Made by a program: the position numbers and the translations under genes
Notes under the pieces: generated by a model
Told to the model about the DNA's origin: nothing
Database searches by the model: none
The model's input: only the letters and a program-made list of their open reading frames with translations
Part shown: one piece after another, positions 1 through 9,372 of the stretch
How the letters are laid out: every line of letters begins with the position of its first letter
Position numbering within the stretch: the first letter of the stretch is position 1
From: Pseudomonas maumuensis
Lineage (GTDB): Bacteria; Pseudomonadota; Gammaproteobacteria; Pseudomonadales; Pseudomonadaceae
NCBI RefSeq assembly: GCF_019139675.1
Contig: NZ_CP077077.1
Coordinates: 1,302,001-1,366,000 of the forward strand
Length of the DNA: 64,000 nucleotides
Direction of reading: 5' to 3'

Positions 1-711
1 CAGGTTCAGCGTGCCGTACTGGCGCCTGGCTACCCAGAGCACGGTCTGGATGTCGCGCAGGCCGCCCGGGCCGCCCTTGACGTTGGGCTCGAGGTTGTAC
101 TCGGTGTCGTTGTACTTGTGGTGGCGGGCCTTGAGTTCGGCCCGTTTGGCCAAGAAAAATTCCTTGCTGGGCCACATGTGCGCGGTGCTGGTGGCGTCGA
201 GCATGCGCTGGCGCAGGGCCTCGGGGCCGGCGATGGTGCGGCTTTCCATCAGGTTGGTGATGACCGTGAGGTCGGCCCGGGCCTGCTCGGCGCACTCGTC
301 GACGGTGCGCACGCTCTGGCCGACTTCCAGGCCGATGTCCCAGAGCAGCGTAAGGAAGCGCTCGATGGCATCGCGGTACTGCTCGTGCTCGGCGGCGTCG
401 AGCAGGATCAGCAGGTCGATGTCCGAGTACGGATGCAGCTCGCCACGGCCGTAGCCGCCCACCGCCACCAGGGCGATGCCGCCTGGCGCGCCCCAGCTGA
501 ACTGGTGCCAGGCCTGCTGCAGGATGTTGTCGACGAACCAGGCACGGTCCTCGATCAGGCGGCGGATCTCACGGCCTTCGCGAAAACGCTTGTCGAGCAC
601 CTCGCCGGCCAGGCGGATGGCCTTCTTGAAAGCGGCGATGGGGCTTGCCTTGAGGGCCAGTTCCGCCTGGAACTGGCCGCGATCGAACAGCTCGGGATCC
701 ACCTGGGGCAT
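1..711 (-). CDS. glnD: [Protein-PII] uridylyltransferase / uridylyl-removing enzyme, N-terminal part
   Basis: This is the bifunctional enzyme that adds UMP to PII (GlnB/GlnK) under nitrogen limitation and removes it when glutamine is high. It is a cytoplasmic nitrogen sensor. Only the first 237 residues lie in the window and the rest runs off the left edge. The nucleotidyltransferase signature [16 protein letters not shown] is seen at residues 85-100, with the metal-binding Asp97 and Asp99. The start chosen, [10 protein letters not shown], is how Pseudomonas GlnD proteins begin. The HD and ACT domains would lie outside the window. It follows map on the same strand with a 25-base gap, so co-transcription is likely. 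glnD next to map is the usual Pseudomonas order. Truncation is by the window edge only. Confidence 0.95.
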   Translation of the reverse strand, partial: MPQVDPELFDRGQFQAELALKASPIAAFKKAIRLAGEVLDKRFREGREIRRLIEDRAWFVDNILQQAWHQFSWGAPGGIALVAVGGYGRGELHPYSDIDLLILLDAAEHEQYRDAIERFLTLLWDIGLEVGQSVRTVDECAEQARADLTVITNLMESRTIAGPEALRQRMLDATSTAHMWPSKEFFLAKRAELKARHHKYNDTEYNLEPNVKGGPGGLRDIQTVLWVARRQYGTLNL

Positions 712-736
712 CGAGTCGCGTTCCTGTCGTTCAGTA

Positions 737-1519
737 TCAGGCCGAGGTGCGCGGGATGGTATCGTCCTTGCGCAGGGTGAAGATCTCGTAGCCGGTAGCG
801 GTCACCACCAGGGTGTGCTCCCACTGGGCCGAGAGTTTGCGGTCCTTGGTGATGGCGGTCCAGCCGTCGCCAAGGACCTTGGTGTCGGCCTTGCCCTGGT
901 TGATCATCGGCTCGATGGTGAAGGTCATGCCTTCCTTGAGTTCCATGCCGGTACCGGCGCGGCCGTAGTGGAGAATCTGCGGCTCTTCGTGGAACACCTT
1001 GCCGATACCGTGGCCGCAGAACTCGCGGACCACCGAGAAACCGTTCTTCTCGGCGTGCTTCTGGATCACCTCGCCGATGTCGCCCAGGCGGCAGCCGGGT
1101 TTGACCAGCTCGATGGCCTTGTACAGGCATTCCTGGGTGACCTTGGACAGGCGCTCGGCCCACGGCGCGACGGTGCCGACATGGAACATGCGGCTGGTGT
1201 CGCCATGGTAGCCGTCCTTGATCACGGTCACGTCGATGTTGATGGTGTCGCCATCCTTCAGCGCCTTGTCATTGGGGATGCCATGGCAGACCACGTGGTT
1301 GATCGAGGTGCAGATCGACTTGGGGAAGCCTTTGTAGTTCAGCGGCGCCGGGATGGCCTTCTGCTCGTTGACGATATAGTCGTGGCAGAGGCGGTCGAGT
1401 TCCTCGGTGGTGATACCGGGCTTGACGTGTGGCTCGATCATTTCCAGCACTTCGGCGGCCAGGCGGCCGGCGATGCGCATCTTCTCGATGTCTTCTGCGG
1501 TCTTGATGGTGACGGTCAT
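737..1519 (-). CDS. map: Type I methionine aminopeptidase
   Basis: This cytosolic metalloprotease removes the initiator methionine from new proteins when the second residue is small. The 260-residue length is normal for the bacterial type I enzyme. All metal ligands expected from the E. coli enzyme are visible: Asp96, Asp107, His170, Glu203 and Glu234, plus the substrate-binding His79 in VCHGIP. The C-terminus continues past the catalytic core with no extra domain. It is transcribed away from rpsB, across a 347-base divergent region, and precedes glnD. Divergent map and rpsB is conserved in gammaproteobacteria. Confidence 0.97.
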   Translation of the reverse strand: MTVTIKTAEDIEKMRIAGRLAAEVLEMIEPHVKPGITTEELDRLCHDYIVNEQKAIPAPLNYKGFPKSICTSINHVVCHGIPNDKALKDGDTINIDVTVIKDGYHGDTSRMFHVGTVAPWAERLSKVTQECLYKAIELVKPGCRLGDIGEVIQKHAEKNGFSVVREFCGHGIGKVFHEEPQILHYGRAGTGMELKEGMTFTIEPMINQGKADTKVLGDGWTAITKDRKLSAQWEHTLVVTATGYEIFTLRKDDTIPRTSA

Positions 1520-1570
1520 TACAGGCTCTCTACGGCGCCGCGGGCGGCGCGAACAAACGGGAAAGGCCGG

Positions 1571-1576
1571 ATTCTA
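1571..1576 (-). promoter_or_regulatory. Possible extended -10 element for map
   Basis: Read on the minus strand, TAGAAT is preceded by TGG, which makes an extended -10 about 52 bases before the map start. No good -35 is seen at 16-18 bases: the closest match, CCGACA, lies 19 bases away. The assignment rests on position and the TGn extension only. Confidence 0.35.
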
Positions 1577-1694
1577 CCAGAGCGCGGCGGCGATCTGTCG
1601 GGAGAGTCCAGCAGATCCGGTGGTCTATTGAGGGCATTCTGGCCCCAAAGGACGGGCGCTGCAAAAACCACTGACGGACGAAGCATCATCCGGG

Positions 1695-1723
1695 TTCCGT
1701 TCGCTCGCCGGCTGTGGTATAAA
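1695..1723 (+). promoter_or_regulatory. Probable rpsB promoter (extended -10)
   Basis: TATAAA at 1718-1723 is preceded by TGG (extended -10). A weak -35-like TTCCGT lies at 1695-1700 with a 17-base spacer. The bases after the -10 are GC-rich (ATGCGCCGC), the discriminator type seen at stringently controlled ribosomal promoters. The E. coli rpsB promoter is also an extended -10 promoter. The transcription start would be near 1730, leaving a leader of about 135 bases. Confidence 0.55.
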
Positions 1724-1729
1724 ATGCGC

Positions 1730-1866
1730 CGCTTTCGGGGGATGTCCTCCGTCAGCTCAAACCCACACACGTGTCGACACGATGGCCTGGGTGCCCGGTT
1801 TCCCTGGAAACACGGGTTGGTCATTGGGATACGTGGAGGCCCAACCCGACTTATCAAGGAACTATC
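1730..1866 (+). promoter_or_regulatory. rpsB 5' leader, candidate S2 autoregulatory RNA
   Basis: The leader can form at least two hairpins. GTTTCC (1798-1803) pairs with GGAAAC (1806-1811), and GGGTTGG (1814-1820) pairs with CCAACCC (1841-1847), ending 19 bases before the start codon. In E. coli and relatives the rpsB leader is bound by ribosomal protein S2 to repress rpsB-tsf. The position and structured nature here suit the same role, but I have not matched a covariance model. A 10-base palindrome, GTGTCGACAC, lies at 1771-1780. No gene is seen in the rest of the map-rpsB gap. Confidence 0.45.
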
Positions 1867-2604
1867 ATGTCCCAAGTCAACATGCGCGATATGCTGAAGG
1901 CCGGTGTGCACTTCGGCCACCAGACCCGTTACTGGAACCCGAAAATGGGCAAGTACATTTTCGGCGCGCGCAACAAGATCCACATCATCAACCTGGAAAA
2001 AACCCTGCCGATGTTCAACGAGGCTCTGTCCTTCGTAGAGCGCCTGGCCCAGGGCAAGAACAAGATCATGTTCGTCGGCACCAAGCGTTCCGCCGGCAAG
2101 ATCGTCGCCGAGCAGGCTGCTCGTTGCGGTTCGCCATACGTTGATCACCGTTGGTTGGGCGGCATGCTGACCAACTACAAAACCATCCGCGCCTCGATCA
2201 AGCGTCTGCGCGACCTGGAAACCCAGGCCGAAGACGGCACCTTTGCCAAGCTGACCAAGAAAGAAGCCCTGATGCGTTCGCGCGATCTGGAAAAGCTGGA
2301 CCGCAGCCTGGGTGGTATCAAGGACATGGGCGGCCTGCCTGATGCCCTGTTCGTGATCGACGTCGACCACGAGCGCATTGCCATCACCGAAGCCAACAAG
2401 CTGGGCATCCCGGTCATCGGCGTTGTCGATACCAACAGCAGCCCTGAAGGTGTTGACTACATCATCCCAGGTAACGATGACGCCATCCGCGCCATCGAGC
2501 TGTACATGACTTCGATGGCCGACGCGGTCATCCGCGGCCGCAACAACGTTGCCGGCGGCACTGAAGTCTACGCTGAAGAAGCGGCTGCACCTGCTGCTGA
2601 GTAA
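1867..2604 (+). CDS. rpsB: 30S ribosomal protein S2
   Basis: This is a component of the small ribosomal subunit that sits at the head-platform junction and is needed for bS1 binding. The 245 residues match the family. The start [10 protein letters not shown] is preceded by AAGGA at a good distance. Typical S2 segments are seen: [15 protein letters not shown] near the N-terminus, the FVGTKRSA stretch, and [11 protein letters not shown] in the middle. The acidic, Ala-rich C-terminal tail is usual. It heads the rpsB-tsf pair, with an internal terminator-like hairpin between the two genes. Confidence 0.98.
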   Translation: MSQVNMRDMLKAGVHFGHQTRYWNPKMGKYIFGARNKIHIINLEKTLPMFNEALSFVERLAQGKNKIMFVGTKRSAGKIVAEQAARCGSPYVDHRWLGGMLTNYKTIRASIKRLRDLETQAEDGTFAKLTKKEALMRSRDLEKLDRSLGGIKDMGGLPDALFVIDVDHERIAITEANKLGIPVIGVVDTNSSPEGVDYIIPGNDDAIRAIELYMTSMADAVIRGRNNVAGGTEVYAEEAAAPAAE

Positions 2605-2629
2605 TTGACGCCTGGCGTCTACTTGGCAC

Positions 2630-2658
2630 GCAAAAAGGGGGCTTGGCCCCCTTTTTGC
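2630..2658 (+). terminator. Intrinsic terminator/attenuator between rpsB and tsf
   Basis: GCAAAAAGGGGG (2630-2641) pairs with CCCCCTTTTTGC (2647-2658) around a short loop; the A and T runs lie within the stem. It starts 25 bases after the rpsB stop. It is likely to terminate partially, giving more S2 than EF-Ts message. Confidence 0.75.
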
Positions 2659-2789
2659 CACCTTGAAATCCTGCTGTCAGCAACGGCCCCGCATCATGGG
2701 CGAGCTGATATAAAGGCAGCGATTTGCAGAATTTAACGCCCGTGACGAGCGGGTGGAATGGTTGAAAAACTTTCCAAGAGGATTTTGAA

Positions 2790-3653
2790 ATGGCAGCAAT
2801 TACTGCGGCGCTGGTCAAAGAACTGCGCGAGCGTACCGGCGAAGGCATGATGGATTGCAAGAAGGCCCTGGAAAAGGCCGGCGGCGACATCGAGAAAGCC
2901 ATTGACGACATGCGTGCCTCGGGCGCCATCAAGGCCGCCAAAAAGGCTGGCAACGTCGCTGCTGAAGGCGCTATCGCCGTCAAGACCGACGGTAAATCCG
3001 CCGTTCTGCTGGAAGTGAACTCGCAGACCGACTTCCTGGCTCTGCAGGACGACTTCAAGAACTTCGTAGCCGAAAGCATCGAAGAAGCCTTCGCCCAGAA
3101 GCTGACCGACGCCGCTCCGCTGATCGCCTCGCGTGAAGCTGCTCGTGAAGCCCTGGTTGCCAAGTGCGGCGAGAACGTCAACATCCGTCGCCTGGTGCGC
3201 GTTGAGGGTGACGTTGTCGGTGCCTACCTGCACGGTAACAAGATCGGTGCAGTTGTTGTCCTGAAAGGCGGTGACGTCGATCTGGCCAAGAACATCGCCA
3301 TGCACGTTGCCGCTTCGAACCCAGAGTTCCTGGACGCGTCGGAAATCTCCGCCGAGGCCATCGAGCGCGAGAAGAACGTCTTCCTGCAGCTGAACGCCGA
3401 CAAGATCGCGGGCAAGCCGGAAAACATCGTTGAAAACATGATCAACGGTCGTATCTCCAAGTTCAAAGCCGAAGCCTCGCTGAAAGAGCAAGCCTTCGTG
3501 ATGGATCCGGAAGTCAAAGTTGGCGCGCTGGCCAAGAAAGCCGGTGCTGAAATCGTTTCCTTCACCTACTTCAAGGTCGGCGAAGGCATCGAGAAGCCGG
3601 TCGACGACTTCGCTGCCGAAGTTGCCGCCCAGGTAGCTGCCGCCAAGCAGTAA
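2790..3653 (+). CDS. tsf: Elongation factor Ts
   Basis: This is the guanine nucleotide exchange factor that recycles EF-Tu-GDP in translation. It has 287 residues, the usual length. The N-terminal UBA-like domain includes the signature LRERTGEGMMDCKKAL. The TDFLAL segment marks the core that inserts near the EF-Tu nucleotide site. AAGAGGATTTTGAA before the ATG gives a clear ribosome binding site. It follows rpsB after an internal hairpin and is followed by a strong hairpin before pyrH. Confidence 0.98.
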   Translation: MAAITAALVKELRERTGEGMMDCKKALEKAGGDIEKAIDDMRASGAIKAAKKAGNVAAEGAIAVKTDGKSAVLLEVNSQTDFLALQDDFKNFVAESIEEAFAQKLTDAAPLIASREAAREALVAKCGENVNIRRLVRVEGDVVGAYLHGNKIGAVVVLKGGDVDLAKNIAMHVAASNPEFLDASEISAEAIEREKNVFLQLNADKIAGKPENIVENMINGRISKFKAEASLKEQAFVMDPEVKVGALAKKAGAEIVSFTYFKVGEGIEKPVDDFAAEVAAQVAAAKQ

Positions 3654-3673
3654 GACGGACTCGTCTGTCGCCC

Positions 3674-3709
3674 CAAAGAGGCTGCCCGCTCACGCGCGCA
3701 GCCTCTTTG
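3674..3709 (+). terminator. Hairpin terminator after tsf
   Basis: CAAAGAGGCTGC (3674-3685) pairs perfectly over 12 bases with GCAGCCTCTTTG (3698-3709), with a 12-base loop. The run after it is weak in T, so termination may be partial and allow read-through into pyrH. Confidence 0.6.
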
Positions 3710-3744
3710 TCAAAGCGGGAGTGGTTTACCAGACCGCTGCTCGC

Positions 3745-3793
3745 TGACGCAGTAGCTGCGTCACGCTAGAGTTACGCGCAGGCTGAAACAGCC
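3745..3793 (+). promoter_or_regulatory. Structured pyrH leader (two small hairpins)
   Basis: TGACGCAG (3745-3752) pairs with CTGCGTCA (3756-3763). GGCTG (3781-3785) pairs with CAGCC (3789-3793). They lie between the tsf terminator and the pyrH ribosome binding site (GCAGGAGAG). A promoter for pyrH probably lies in this 177-base gap, but I see no convincing -35/-10 pair. Function is unknown. Confidence 0.3.
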
Positions 3794-3830
3794 CGCCAGA
3801 TTTTTACAAACGCCGCAGGAGAGATTCGCA

Positions 3831-4574
3831 ATGGCTCAGCAGGGCAGTGGTCATCAGGCTCGCTATAAACGCATTCTACTCAAACTTAGCGGCGAGGCCC
3901 TGATGGGCTCGGAAGAGTTCGGGATCGACCCCAAGGTCCTGGATCGCATGGCGCTGGAAGTCGGCCAGCTGGTCGGCATCGGCGTCCAGGTCGGCCTGGT
4001 GATCGGTGGTGGCAACCTGTTCCGTGGTGCGGCGCTCAGCGCAGCCGGCATGGATCGGGTCACTGGCGACCACATGGGCATGCTGGCGACCGTGATGAAT
4101 GCACTGGCCATGCGCGACGCGCTGGAGCGGGCGAATATCACCGCGATCGTCATGTCGGCCATCTCCATGGTCGGCGTTACCGATCACTATGATCGCCGCA
4201 AGGCCATGCGCCACCTGAACTCGAAAGAAGTCGTGATCTTCGCTGCCGGTACCGGCAACCCGTTCTTCACCACCGACTCCGCCGCTTGCCTGCGCGCCAT
4301 CGAAATCGATGCCGACGTGGTATTGAAGGCAACCAAGGTCGATGGTGTATACACTGCAGATCCATTCAAGGACCCGCATGCCGAGAAGTTCGATCATCTG
4401 TCCTACGATGAAGTGCTGGATCGCAAGCTGGGTGTAATGGACCTGACGGCAATCTGCCTGTGCCGCGATCACAAGATGCCGTTGCGCGTCTTCAACATGA
4501 ACAAACCCGGCGCCCTGCTGAACATCGTGCATGGCGGCGCGGAAGGAACTCTGATCGAGGAAGTTCAAAAATGA
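3831..4574 (+). CDS. pyrH: UMP kinase
   Basis: This enzyme phosphorylates UMP to UDP with ATP in de novo pyrimidine nucleotide synthesis. It is a hexameric amino-acid-kinase-fold enzyme, typically activated by GTP and inhibited by UTP. It has 247 residues. LKLSGEAL (17-24), with the catalytic Lys18, and the GGGN loop (59-62) are visible, as is the FTTDSAA uridylate-binding region. The last four bases overlap frr (ATGA), indicating translational coupling. UMP supply also feeds the UDP-sugar use of the lpx genes downstream. Confidence 0.98.
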   Translation: MAQQGSGHQARYKRILLKLSGEALMGSEEFGIDPKVLDRMALEVGQLVGIGVQVGLVIGGGNLFRGAALSAAGMDRVTGDHMGMLATVMNALAMRDALERANITAIVMSAISMVGVTDHYDRRKAMRHLNSKEVVIFAAGTGNPFFTTDSAACLRAIEIDADVVLKATKVDGVYTADPFKDPHAEKFDHLSYDEVLDRKLGVMDLTAICLCRDHKMPLRVFNMNKPGALLNIVHGGAEGTLIEEVQK

Positions 4575-5128
4575 TCAACGAAATCAAGAAAGACGCCCAG
4601 GCGCGCATGCAAAAGTCGCTGGAGTCGCTGATCCACGCATTTGGCCAGATCCGCACCGGCAAGGCGCACCCCAGCGTCCTGGGCAGCGTGATGGTGCCTT
4701 ACTATGGCACCGACACCCCGCTGACCGGCGTGGCCAACGTGACCGTGAAAGACAACCAGACCCTGCAAGTGGTGCCTTTCGAGCGCAACATGCTGGGTGC
4801 CATCGACAAGGCCATCGGCAGCGCTGGCTTGAACCTCAACCCGACCAACCTGGGCGAGTTGCTGCTGGTCAATATGCCCCCGCTGACCGAAGAAACCCGC
4901 AAGGGCTTCACCAAGCAGGCTCGCGCCGCGGCTGAAGACGCGCGCGTTGCCGTGCGTAACATTCGTCGTGACGCCATGGGTGAGCTGAAAAAATTGTCCA
5001 AGGACAAGGAAATCAGTGAAGACGAAGAACGTCGTGCCAGTGCGGACATCGACAAACTGATCAAGGATTTCGAAGCGAAGATCGCCAAGGCCACCGATGA
5101 CAAAGAAAAGGACCTGATGGCCATCTAA
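4571..5128 (+). CDS. frr: Ribosome recycling factor
   Basis: Together with EF-G this factor splits post-termination ribosomes. The 185-residue length is standard. The protein starts [18 protein letters not shown] and has the typical RTGKAHPS segment and the long C-terminal three-helix bundle rich in charged residues ([20 protein letters not shown] region). Its start codon overlaps the pyrH stop in an ATGA, so the pyrH start and frr are coupled. It is followed 16 bases later by uppS. Confidence 0.98.
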   Translation: MINEIKKDAQARMQKSLESLIHAFGQIRTGKAHPSVLGSVMVPYYGTDTPLTGVANVTVKDNQTLQVVPFERNMLGAIDKAIGSAGLNLNPTNLGELLLVNMPPLTEETRKGFTKQARAAAEDARVAVRNIRRDAMGELKKLSKDKEISEDEERRASADIDKLIKDFEAKIAKATDDKEKDLMAI

Positions 5129-5144
5129 GGGTCAGGACACCTTC

Positions 5145-5900
5145 ATGGAAAAGACCAAGCAGACTGTGCCCTCCGTGGTGCCGCGTCACGTGGCGATCAT
5201 CATGGATGGGAATAATCGCTGGGCGAAGAAGCGCTTTATGCCCGGCGTTGCCGGGCATAAAGCGGGTGTCGATGCGGTACGCGCCGTGATCGAAGTGTGC
5301 GCCGAGGCCAAGGTCGAGGTGCTCACGCTTTTTGCGTTCTCCAGTGAAAACTGGCAGCGACCGGCGGACGAAGTCAGTGCCCTCATGGATCTGTTCTTCA
5401 AGGCGCTGCGCCGTGAGGCCAAGCGCCTGAACGACAACAACATCAGCCTGCGCATCATCGGCGACCGCTCACGCTTCCACCCTGAACTCCAGGCTGCGAT
5501 GCGCGAGGCCGAGGCCGCGACCGCCGGCAGCAACCGCTTCATCCTGCAGATCGCCGCCAACTACGGTGGCCAGTGGGATATCGCCCAGGCTGCCCAGCGC
5601 CTGGCGCGTGAAGTGCAGGCCGGCCATCTGCGCCCGGAGGACATCACCCCGGATCTGCTGCAGACCTGCCTGGTGACGGGCGACCTGCCATTGCCTGACC
5701 TGTGCATCCGCACCGGTGGCGAGCACCGCATCAGCAATTTCCTCTTGTGGCAGCTGGCCTACGCCGAGCTGTACTTCTCCGACCTCTATTGGCCGGACTT
5801 CAAACACGAGGCCATGCGCAATGCGCTGGCCGATTTCGCTTCGCGCCAGCGCCGCTTCGGTAAGACCAGCGAGCAGGTCGAAGCCGGAGCCCGTGCTTAA
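5145..5900 (+). CDS. uppS: Di-trans,poly-cis undecaprenyl-diphosphate synthase
   Basis: This enzyme adds eight isopentenyl units to farnesyl diphosphate to make undecaprenyl diphosphate, the lipid carrier for peptidoglycan and O-antigen. It has 251 residues. The cis-prenyltransferase signature HVAIIMDGNNRWA lies at 15-27, with catalytic Asp21. The FAFSSENW segment and the C-terminal RTGGEHRISNFLLWQ motif are also present. The stop overlaps the cdsA start by one base (TAATG). It uses products of the dxr, ispD and ispF pathway, whose genes are also in this window. Confidence 0.98.
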   Translation: MEKTKQTVPSVVPRHVAIIMDGNNRWAKKRFMPGVAGHKAGVDAVRAVIEVCAEAKVEVLTLFAFSSENWQRPADEVSALMDLFFKALRREAKRLNDNNISLRIIGDRSRFHPELQAAMREAEAATAGSNRFILQIAANYGGQWDIAQAAQRLAREVQAGHLRPEDITPDLLQTCLVTGDLPLPDLCIRTGGEHRISNFLLWQLAYAELYFSDLYWPDFKHEAMRNALADFASRQRRFGKTSEQVEAGARA

Positions 5901-6715
5901 TGCTTAAACAACGCATCATTACCGCGCTGATCCTGCTGCCGATCGCGTTGGGTGGTTTCTTCCTGCTCAATGGTGGGGATTTCGCCCTCTTCATCGGCTT
6001 CGTGGTGACGCTCGGTGCCTGGGAATGGGCGCGCCTGGCCGGCCTGGTGGCGCAATCGCTGCGTATCGCCTATGCCGCCGTGGTGGCGGGCGGGCTGATG
6101 CTGCTCTACCTGATGCCGGACCTCGCGCCCTGGGTGTTGGGTGCCTCGGTGATCTGGTGGGCGCTGGCCACCTGGTTGGTATTGACCTATCCGCGCAGTG
6201 GCGAGCTGTGGAGCAGTGCCGCCTGCCGCCTGCTGATCGGCTTGCTGGTGTTGCTGCCCGCCTGGCAGGGCCTGGTGCTGCTCAAGCACTGGCCGCTGGG
6301 CAACTGGCTGATCCTGGCGGTCATGGTACTGGTCTGGGCGGCCGATATCGGCGCTTATTTCTCCGGTCGTGCCTTCGGCAAGCGCAAGCTGGCGCCACAG
6401 GTCAGCCCGGGCAAGAGCTGGGAGGGCGTGTATGGCGGCCTCGCGGTCAGCCTGCTGATCACCCTGGGCGTGGGCATTGCCCGTGACTGGAGTGTCGGCC
6501 AGGTGCTGTTGGGTTTGCTGGGCGCCGTGGTGGTGGTGATGTCCTCGGTGGTCGGCGACCTGACCGAAAGCATGTTCAAGCGCCGTGAAGGCATCAAGGA
6601 CAGCAGCAACCTGTTGCCGGGCCATGGTGGCGTGCTCGATCGCATCGACAGCCTGACTGCGGCGATTCCGATGTTTGCCGTACTGTTGTGGGCGGCTGAG
6701 TGGGGTGTGATGTGA
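5900..6715 (+). CDS. cdsA: Phosphatidate cytidylyltransferase (CDP-diglyceride synthase)
   Basis: This inner-membrane enzyme makes CDP-diacylglycerol from CTP and phosphatidic acid, the branch point for all phospholipids. It has 271 residues with about eight hydrophobic segments, beginning at residues 8-23. The family signature runs from Ser224 to Asp250 ([11 protein letters not shown], then [11 protein letters not shown]). It overlaps uppS by one base at the start and dxr by four bases at the end (GTGA). Confidence 0.97.
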   Translation: MLKQRIITALILLPIALGGFFLLNGGDFALFIGFVVTLGAWEWARLAGLVAQSLRIAYAAVVAGGLMLLYLMPDLAPWVLGASVIWWALATWLVLTYPRSGELWSSAACRLLIGLLVLLPAWQGLVLLKHWPLGNWLILAVMVLVWAADIGAYFSGRAFGKRKLAPQVSPGKSWEGVYGGLAVSLLITLGVGIARDWSVGQVLLGLLGAVVVVMSSVVGDLTESMFKRREGIKDSSNLLPGHGGVLDRIDSLTAAIPMFAVLLWAAEWGVM

Positions 6716-7902
6716 GTCGCGTGCAACGCATTACCGTGCTGGGAGCCACCGGCTCCATTGGCTTGAGCACGCTGGACGTCATCGCTCGCCATCCTGACCG
6801 CTACCAGGTGTTCGCCTTGAGCGGCTATTCGCGCATCGACGAACTGCTGGCCCTGTGCGAGCGCCATCGCCCGGCGTACGCCGTGGTGCCGAGCGCCGAG
6901 GCGGCTGGGCGGTTGCGCGCGGGGCTGGCCAAGGCCGGATGTGCCACCGAGGTGCTGGAAGGTGAGGCCGGGCTGTGCCAGGTCGCCTCTGCATCGGAGG
7001 TCGATACCGTGATGGCGGCCATCGTCGGCGCTGCCGGCCTGCGTCCGACCCTGGCCGCGGTCGAGGCGGGCAAGAAGGTGTTGCTGGCCAACAAGGAAGC
7101 CTTGGTAATGTCCGGGGCCCTGTTCATGCAGGCGGTGCAGCGCAGCGGTGCGGTGCTGCTGCCGATCGACAGCGAGCACAACGCGATATTCCAGTGCATG
7201 CCCGGCGACTACGCCCGTGGTCTGGGCGCTGTCGGCGTGCGCCGCATCCTGCTGACCGCCTCCGGCGGCCCGTTCCGCGAAACCCCGGCCGAAGCCTTGC
7301 TGGATGTCACGCCGGAACAGGCCTGCGCCCATCCGAACTGGTCCATGGGGCGCAAGATCTCGGTCGATTCGGCGAGCATGCTGAACAAAGGCCTGGAACT
7401 GATCGAGGCCTGCTGGCTGTTCGACGCCAAGCCTTCGCAGGTCGAAGTGGTTGTGCATCCACAGAGTGTCATCCACTCGTTGGTGGACTATGTCGACGGC
7501 TCGGTGCTTGCCCAGTTGGGCAACCCGGACATGCGCACGCCGATCTCCAATGCCCTGGCCTGGCCGGAGCGGATCGATTCGGGCGTGGCGCCGCTGGACC
7601 TGTTCGCCATCGCCCGTCTGGATTTCCAGGCCCCCGACGAACAGCGCTTCCCATGCCTGCGCCTGGCGCGTCAGGCTGCCGAGGCGGGCAACAGTGCGCC
7701 GGCGGTGCTCAATGCCGCCAACGAAGTGGCTGTCGAAGCGTTTCTCCAGCGGCGTATCCGCTTCCCGGAGATCGCGGGTATGATCGAACAGGTGCTCGAC
7801 CAGGAGCCTGTGGTGGCATTGCCCACGCTCGATGCGGTATTCGCCGCCGACCAGCGTGCTCGGGAGCTGTCCCGGGAATGGTTGCGACGCCACGGCCGCT
7901 AA
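6712..7902 (+). CDS. dxr: 1-deoxy-D-xylulose 5-phosphate reductoisomerase
   Basis: This NADPH- and metal-dependent enzyme converts DXP to 2-C-methyl-D-erythritol 4-phosphate, the committed step of the MEP isoprenoid pathway. The 396 residues start at a GTG that overlaps the cdsA stop. An in-frame GTG 12 bases upstream is possible, but the family begins as chosen ([16 protein letters not shown]). The NADPH-binding GATGSIG is at 11-17. LANKEALV, the [12 protein letters not shown] metal/substrate segment, and [10 protein letters not shown] are all present. Confidence 0.97.
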   Translation: MSRVQRITVLGATGSIGLSTLDVIARHPDRYQVFALSGYSRIDELLALCERHRPAYAVVPSAEAAGRLRAGLAKAGCATEVLEGEAGLCQVASASEVDTVMAAIVGAAGLRPTLAAVEAGKKVLLANKEALVMSGALFMQAVQRSGAVLLPIDSEHNAIFQCMPGDYARGLGAVGVRRILLTASGGPFRETPAEALLDVTPEQACAHPNWSMGRKISVDSASMLNKGLELIEACWLFDAKPSQVEVVVHPQSVIHSLVDYVDGSVLAQLGNPDMRTPISNALAWPERIDSGVAPLDLFAIARLDFQAPDEQRFPCLRLARQAAEAGNSAPAVLNAANEVAVEAFLQRRIRFPEIAGMIEQVLDQEPVVALPTLDAVFAADQRARELSREWLRRHGR

Positions 7903-7944
7903 AGCCTGCGGCCGGCTCCGCCGAATGTCATCCGGAGATTGGAC

Positions 7945-9297
7945 ATGACTGCGCTCTACATGATTGTCGGCACGCTGATTGCGCTCGGCGTGCTGGTCAC
8001 CTTCCACGAGTTCGGCCACTTCTGGGTGGCGCGGCGCTGCGGGGTCAAGGTCCTGCGCTTCTCGGTGGGCTTCGGCACGCCGTTGCTGCGCTGGCACGAT
8101 CGCCAAGGCACCGAGTTCGTCGTCGCCGCGATTCCCCTGGGCGGCTACGTCAAGATGCTCGACGAGCGTGAGGGCGAGGTGCCGCCGGCGCTGATCGAGC
8201 AATCGTTCAACCGCAAATCGGTACGCCAGCGCATCGCCATCGTGGCGGCCGGCCCGGTCGCCAACTTCCTGCTCGCCATCCTGTTCTTCTGGGTGCTGGC
8301 CATGCTCGGCTCGCAGCAGGTGCGCCCGGTCATCGGCGCGGTCGAGGCGGGCAGCCTGGCGGCCAGCGCCGGTCTGGGCGTCGGCCAGGAAATCGTTTCC
8401 ATCGATGGCAAACCGACCACTGGCTGGTCGGCGGTCAACCTGCAGTTGGTGCGCCGCCTCGGCGAGAGCGGCACGCTGCGCGTGGGTGTGCTCGACGAAG
8501 GCGCAACGGTCGAGCGCCAGCTCGACATTACCCTGAACAATTGGCTCAAGGGCGCCGATGAGCCTGATCCGATCCAGTCCCTGGGCCTGCGCCCGTGGCG
8601 ACCTGCGATGGTTCCGGTGCTGGCGGAGATCGATCCGAAAGGGCCGGCCGCTGTCGCCGGGCTCAAGACCGGTGACAAGCTGCTGGCGCTCGACGGCGTG
8701 ACGCTGGGCGACTGGCAGCAGGTGGTCGACGCGGTCCGTGCCCGCCCCGAGCGCACGGTGAACCTGCGCATCGAGCGCGACGGCGCAACGCTCGAAGTAC
8801 CGGTCACCCTGGCGCGCAAGGGCGAAGGCCAGGCATCCGGTGGTTACCTCGGCGCCGGGGTCAAGGCCAGCGAATGGCCGGCGAAGATGCTCCGCGAGGT
8901 CAGTTACGGGCCGCTGGAGGCGGTGGGCGAGGGCTTGTCCCGCACTTGGAACATGAGCGTCCTGACCCTCGAATCGCTGAAGAAAATGCTGTTCGGAGAG
9001 CTCTCGGTAAAAAACTTGAGCGGACCGATAACCATTGCTAAAGTGGCGGGCGCTTCAGCCCAGTCGGGCGTTGGGGATTTCCTGAATTTCCTGGCCTACC
9101 TGAGCATAAGCCTGGGGGTTCTGAACCTGCTGCCCATCCCAGTACTGGATGGGGGGCATTTGCTGTTCTACCTGATCGAGTGGGCGCGCGGTCGTCCGCT
9201 CTCGGATCGGGTGCAAGGTTGGGGGGTCCAGATCGGTATCAGTTTGGTCGTCGGGGTGATGTTGCTCGCCCTGATCAACGATCTGGGTCGACTATAA
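7945..9297 (+). CDS. rseP: Intramembrane site-2 zinc protease RseP
   Basis: In the envelope stress response this protease cuts anti-sigma factor MucA/RseA after a first periplasmic cut, releasing AlgU/RpoE. It also removes signal-peptide remnants. It has 450 residues and the ATG used follows CCGGAG. The zinc motif HEFGH is at 21-25 in the first membrane segment, and LDGGH at 401-405 near the C-terminus. Two PDZ domains lie between about residues 110 and 310. It sits immediately before bamA, fitting a role in outer-membrane stress sensing. Confidence 0.97.
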   Translation: MTALYMIVGTLIALGVLVTFHEFGHFWVARRCGVKVLRFSVGFGTPLLRWHDRQGTEFVVAAIPLGGYVKMLDEREGEVPPALIEQSFNRKSVRQRIAIVAAGPVANFLLAILFFWVLAMLGSQQVRPVIGAVEAGSLAASAGLGVGQEIVSIDGKPTTGWSAVNLQLVRRLGESGTLRVGVLDEGATVERQLDITLNNWLKGADEPDPIQSLGLRPWRPAMVPVLAEIDPKGPAAVAGLKTGDKLLALDGVTLGDWQQVVDAVRARPERTVNLRIERDGATLEVPVTLARKGEGQASGGYLGAGVKASEWPAKMLREVSYGPLEAVGEGLSRTWNMSVLTLESLKKMLFGELSVKNLSGPITIAKVAGASAQSGVGDFLNFLAYLSISLGVLNLLPIPVLDGGHLLFYLIEWARGRPLSDRVQGWGVQIGISLVVGVMLLALINDLGRL

Positions 9298-9372
9298 AAG
9301 CTTCGCTCAATCGCGAAACCTGCCGCTTTCTCGCGGCGGGTTGTTTATTGCCAGTTGGAATAAAAGGACTTC

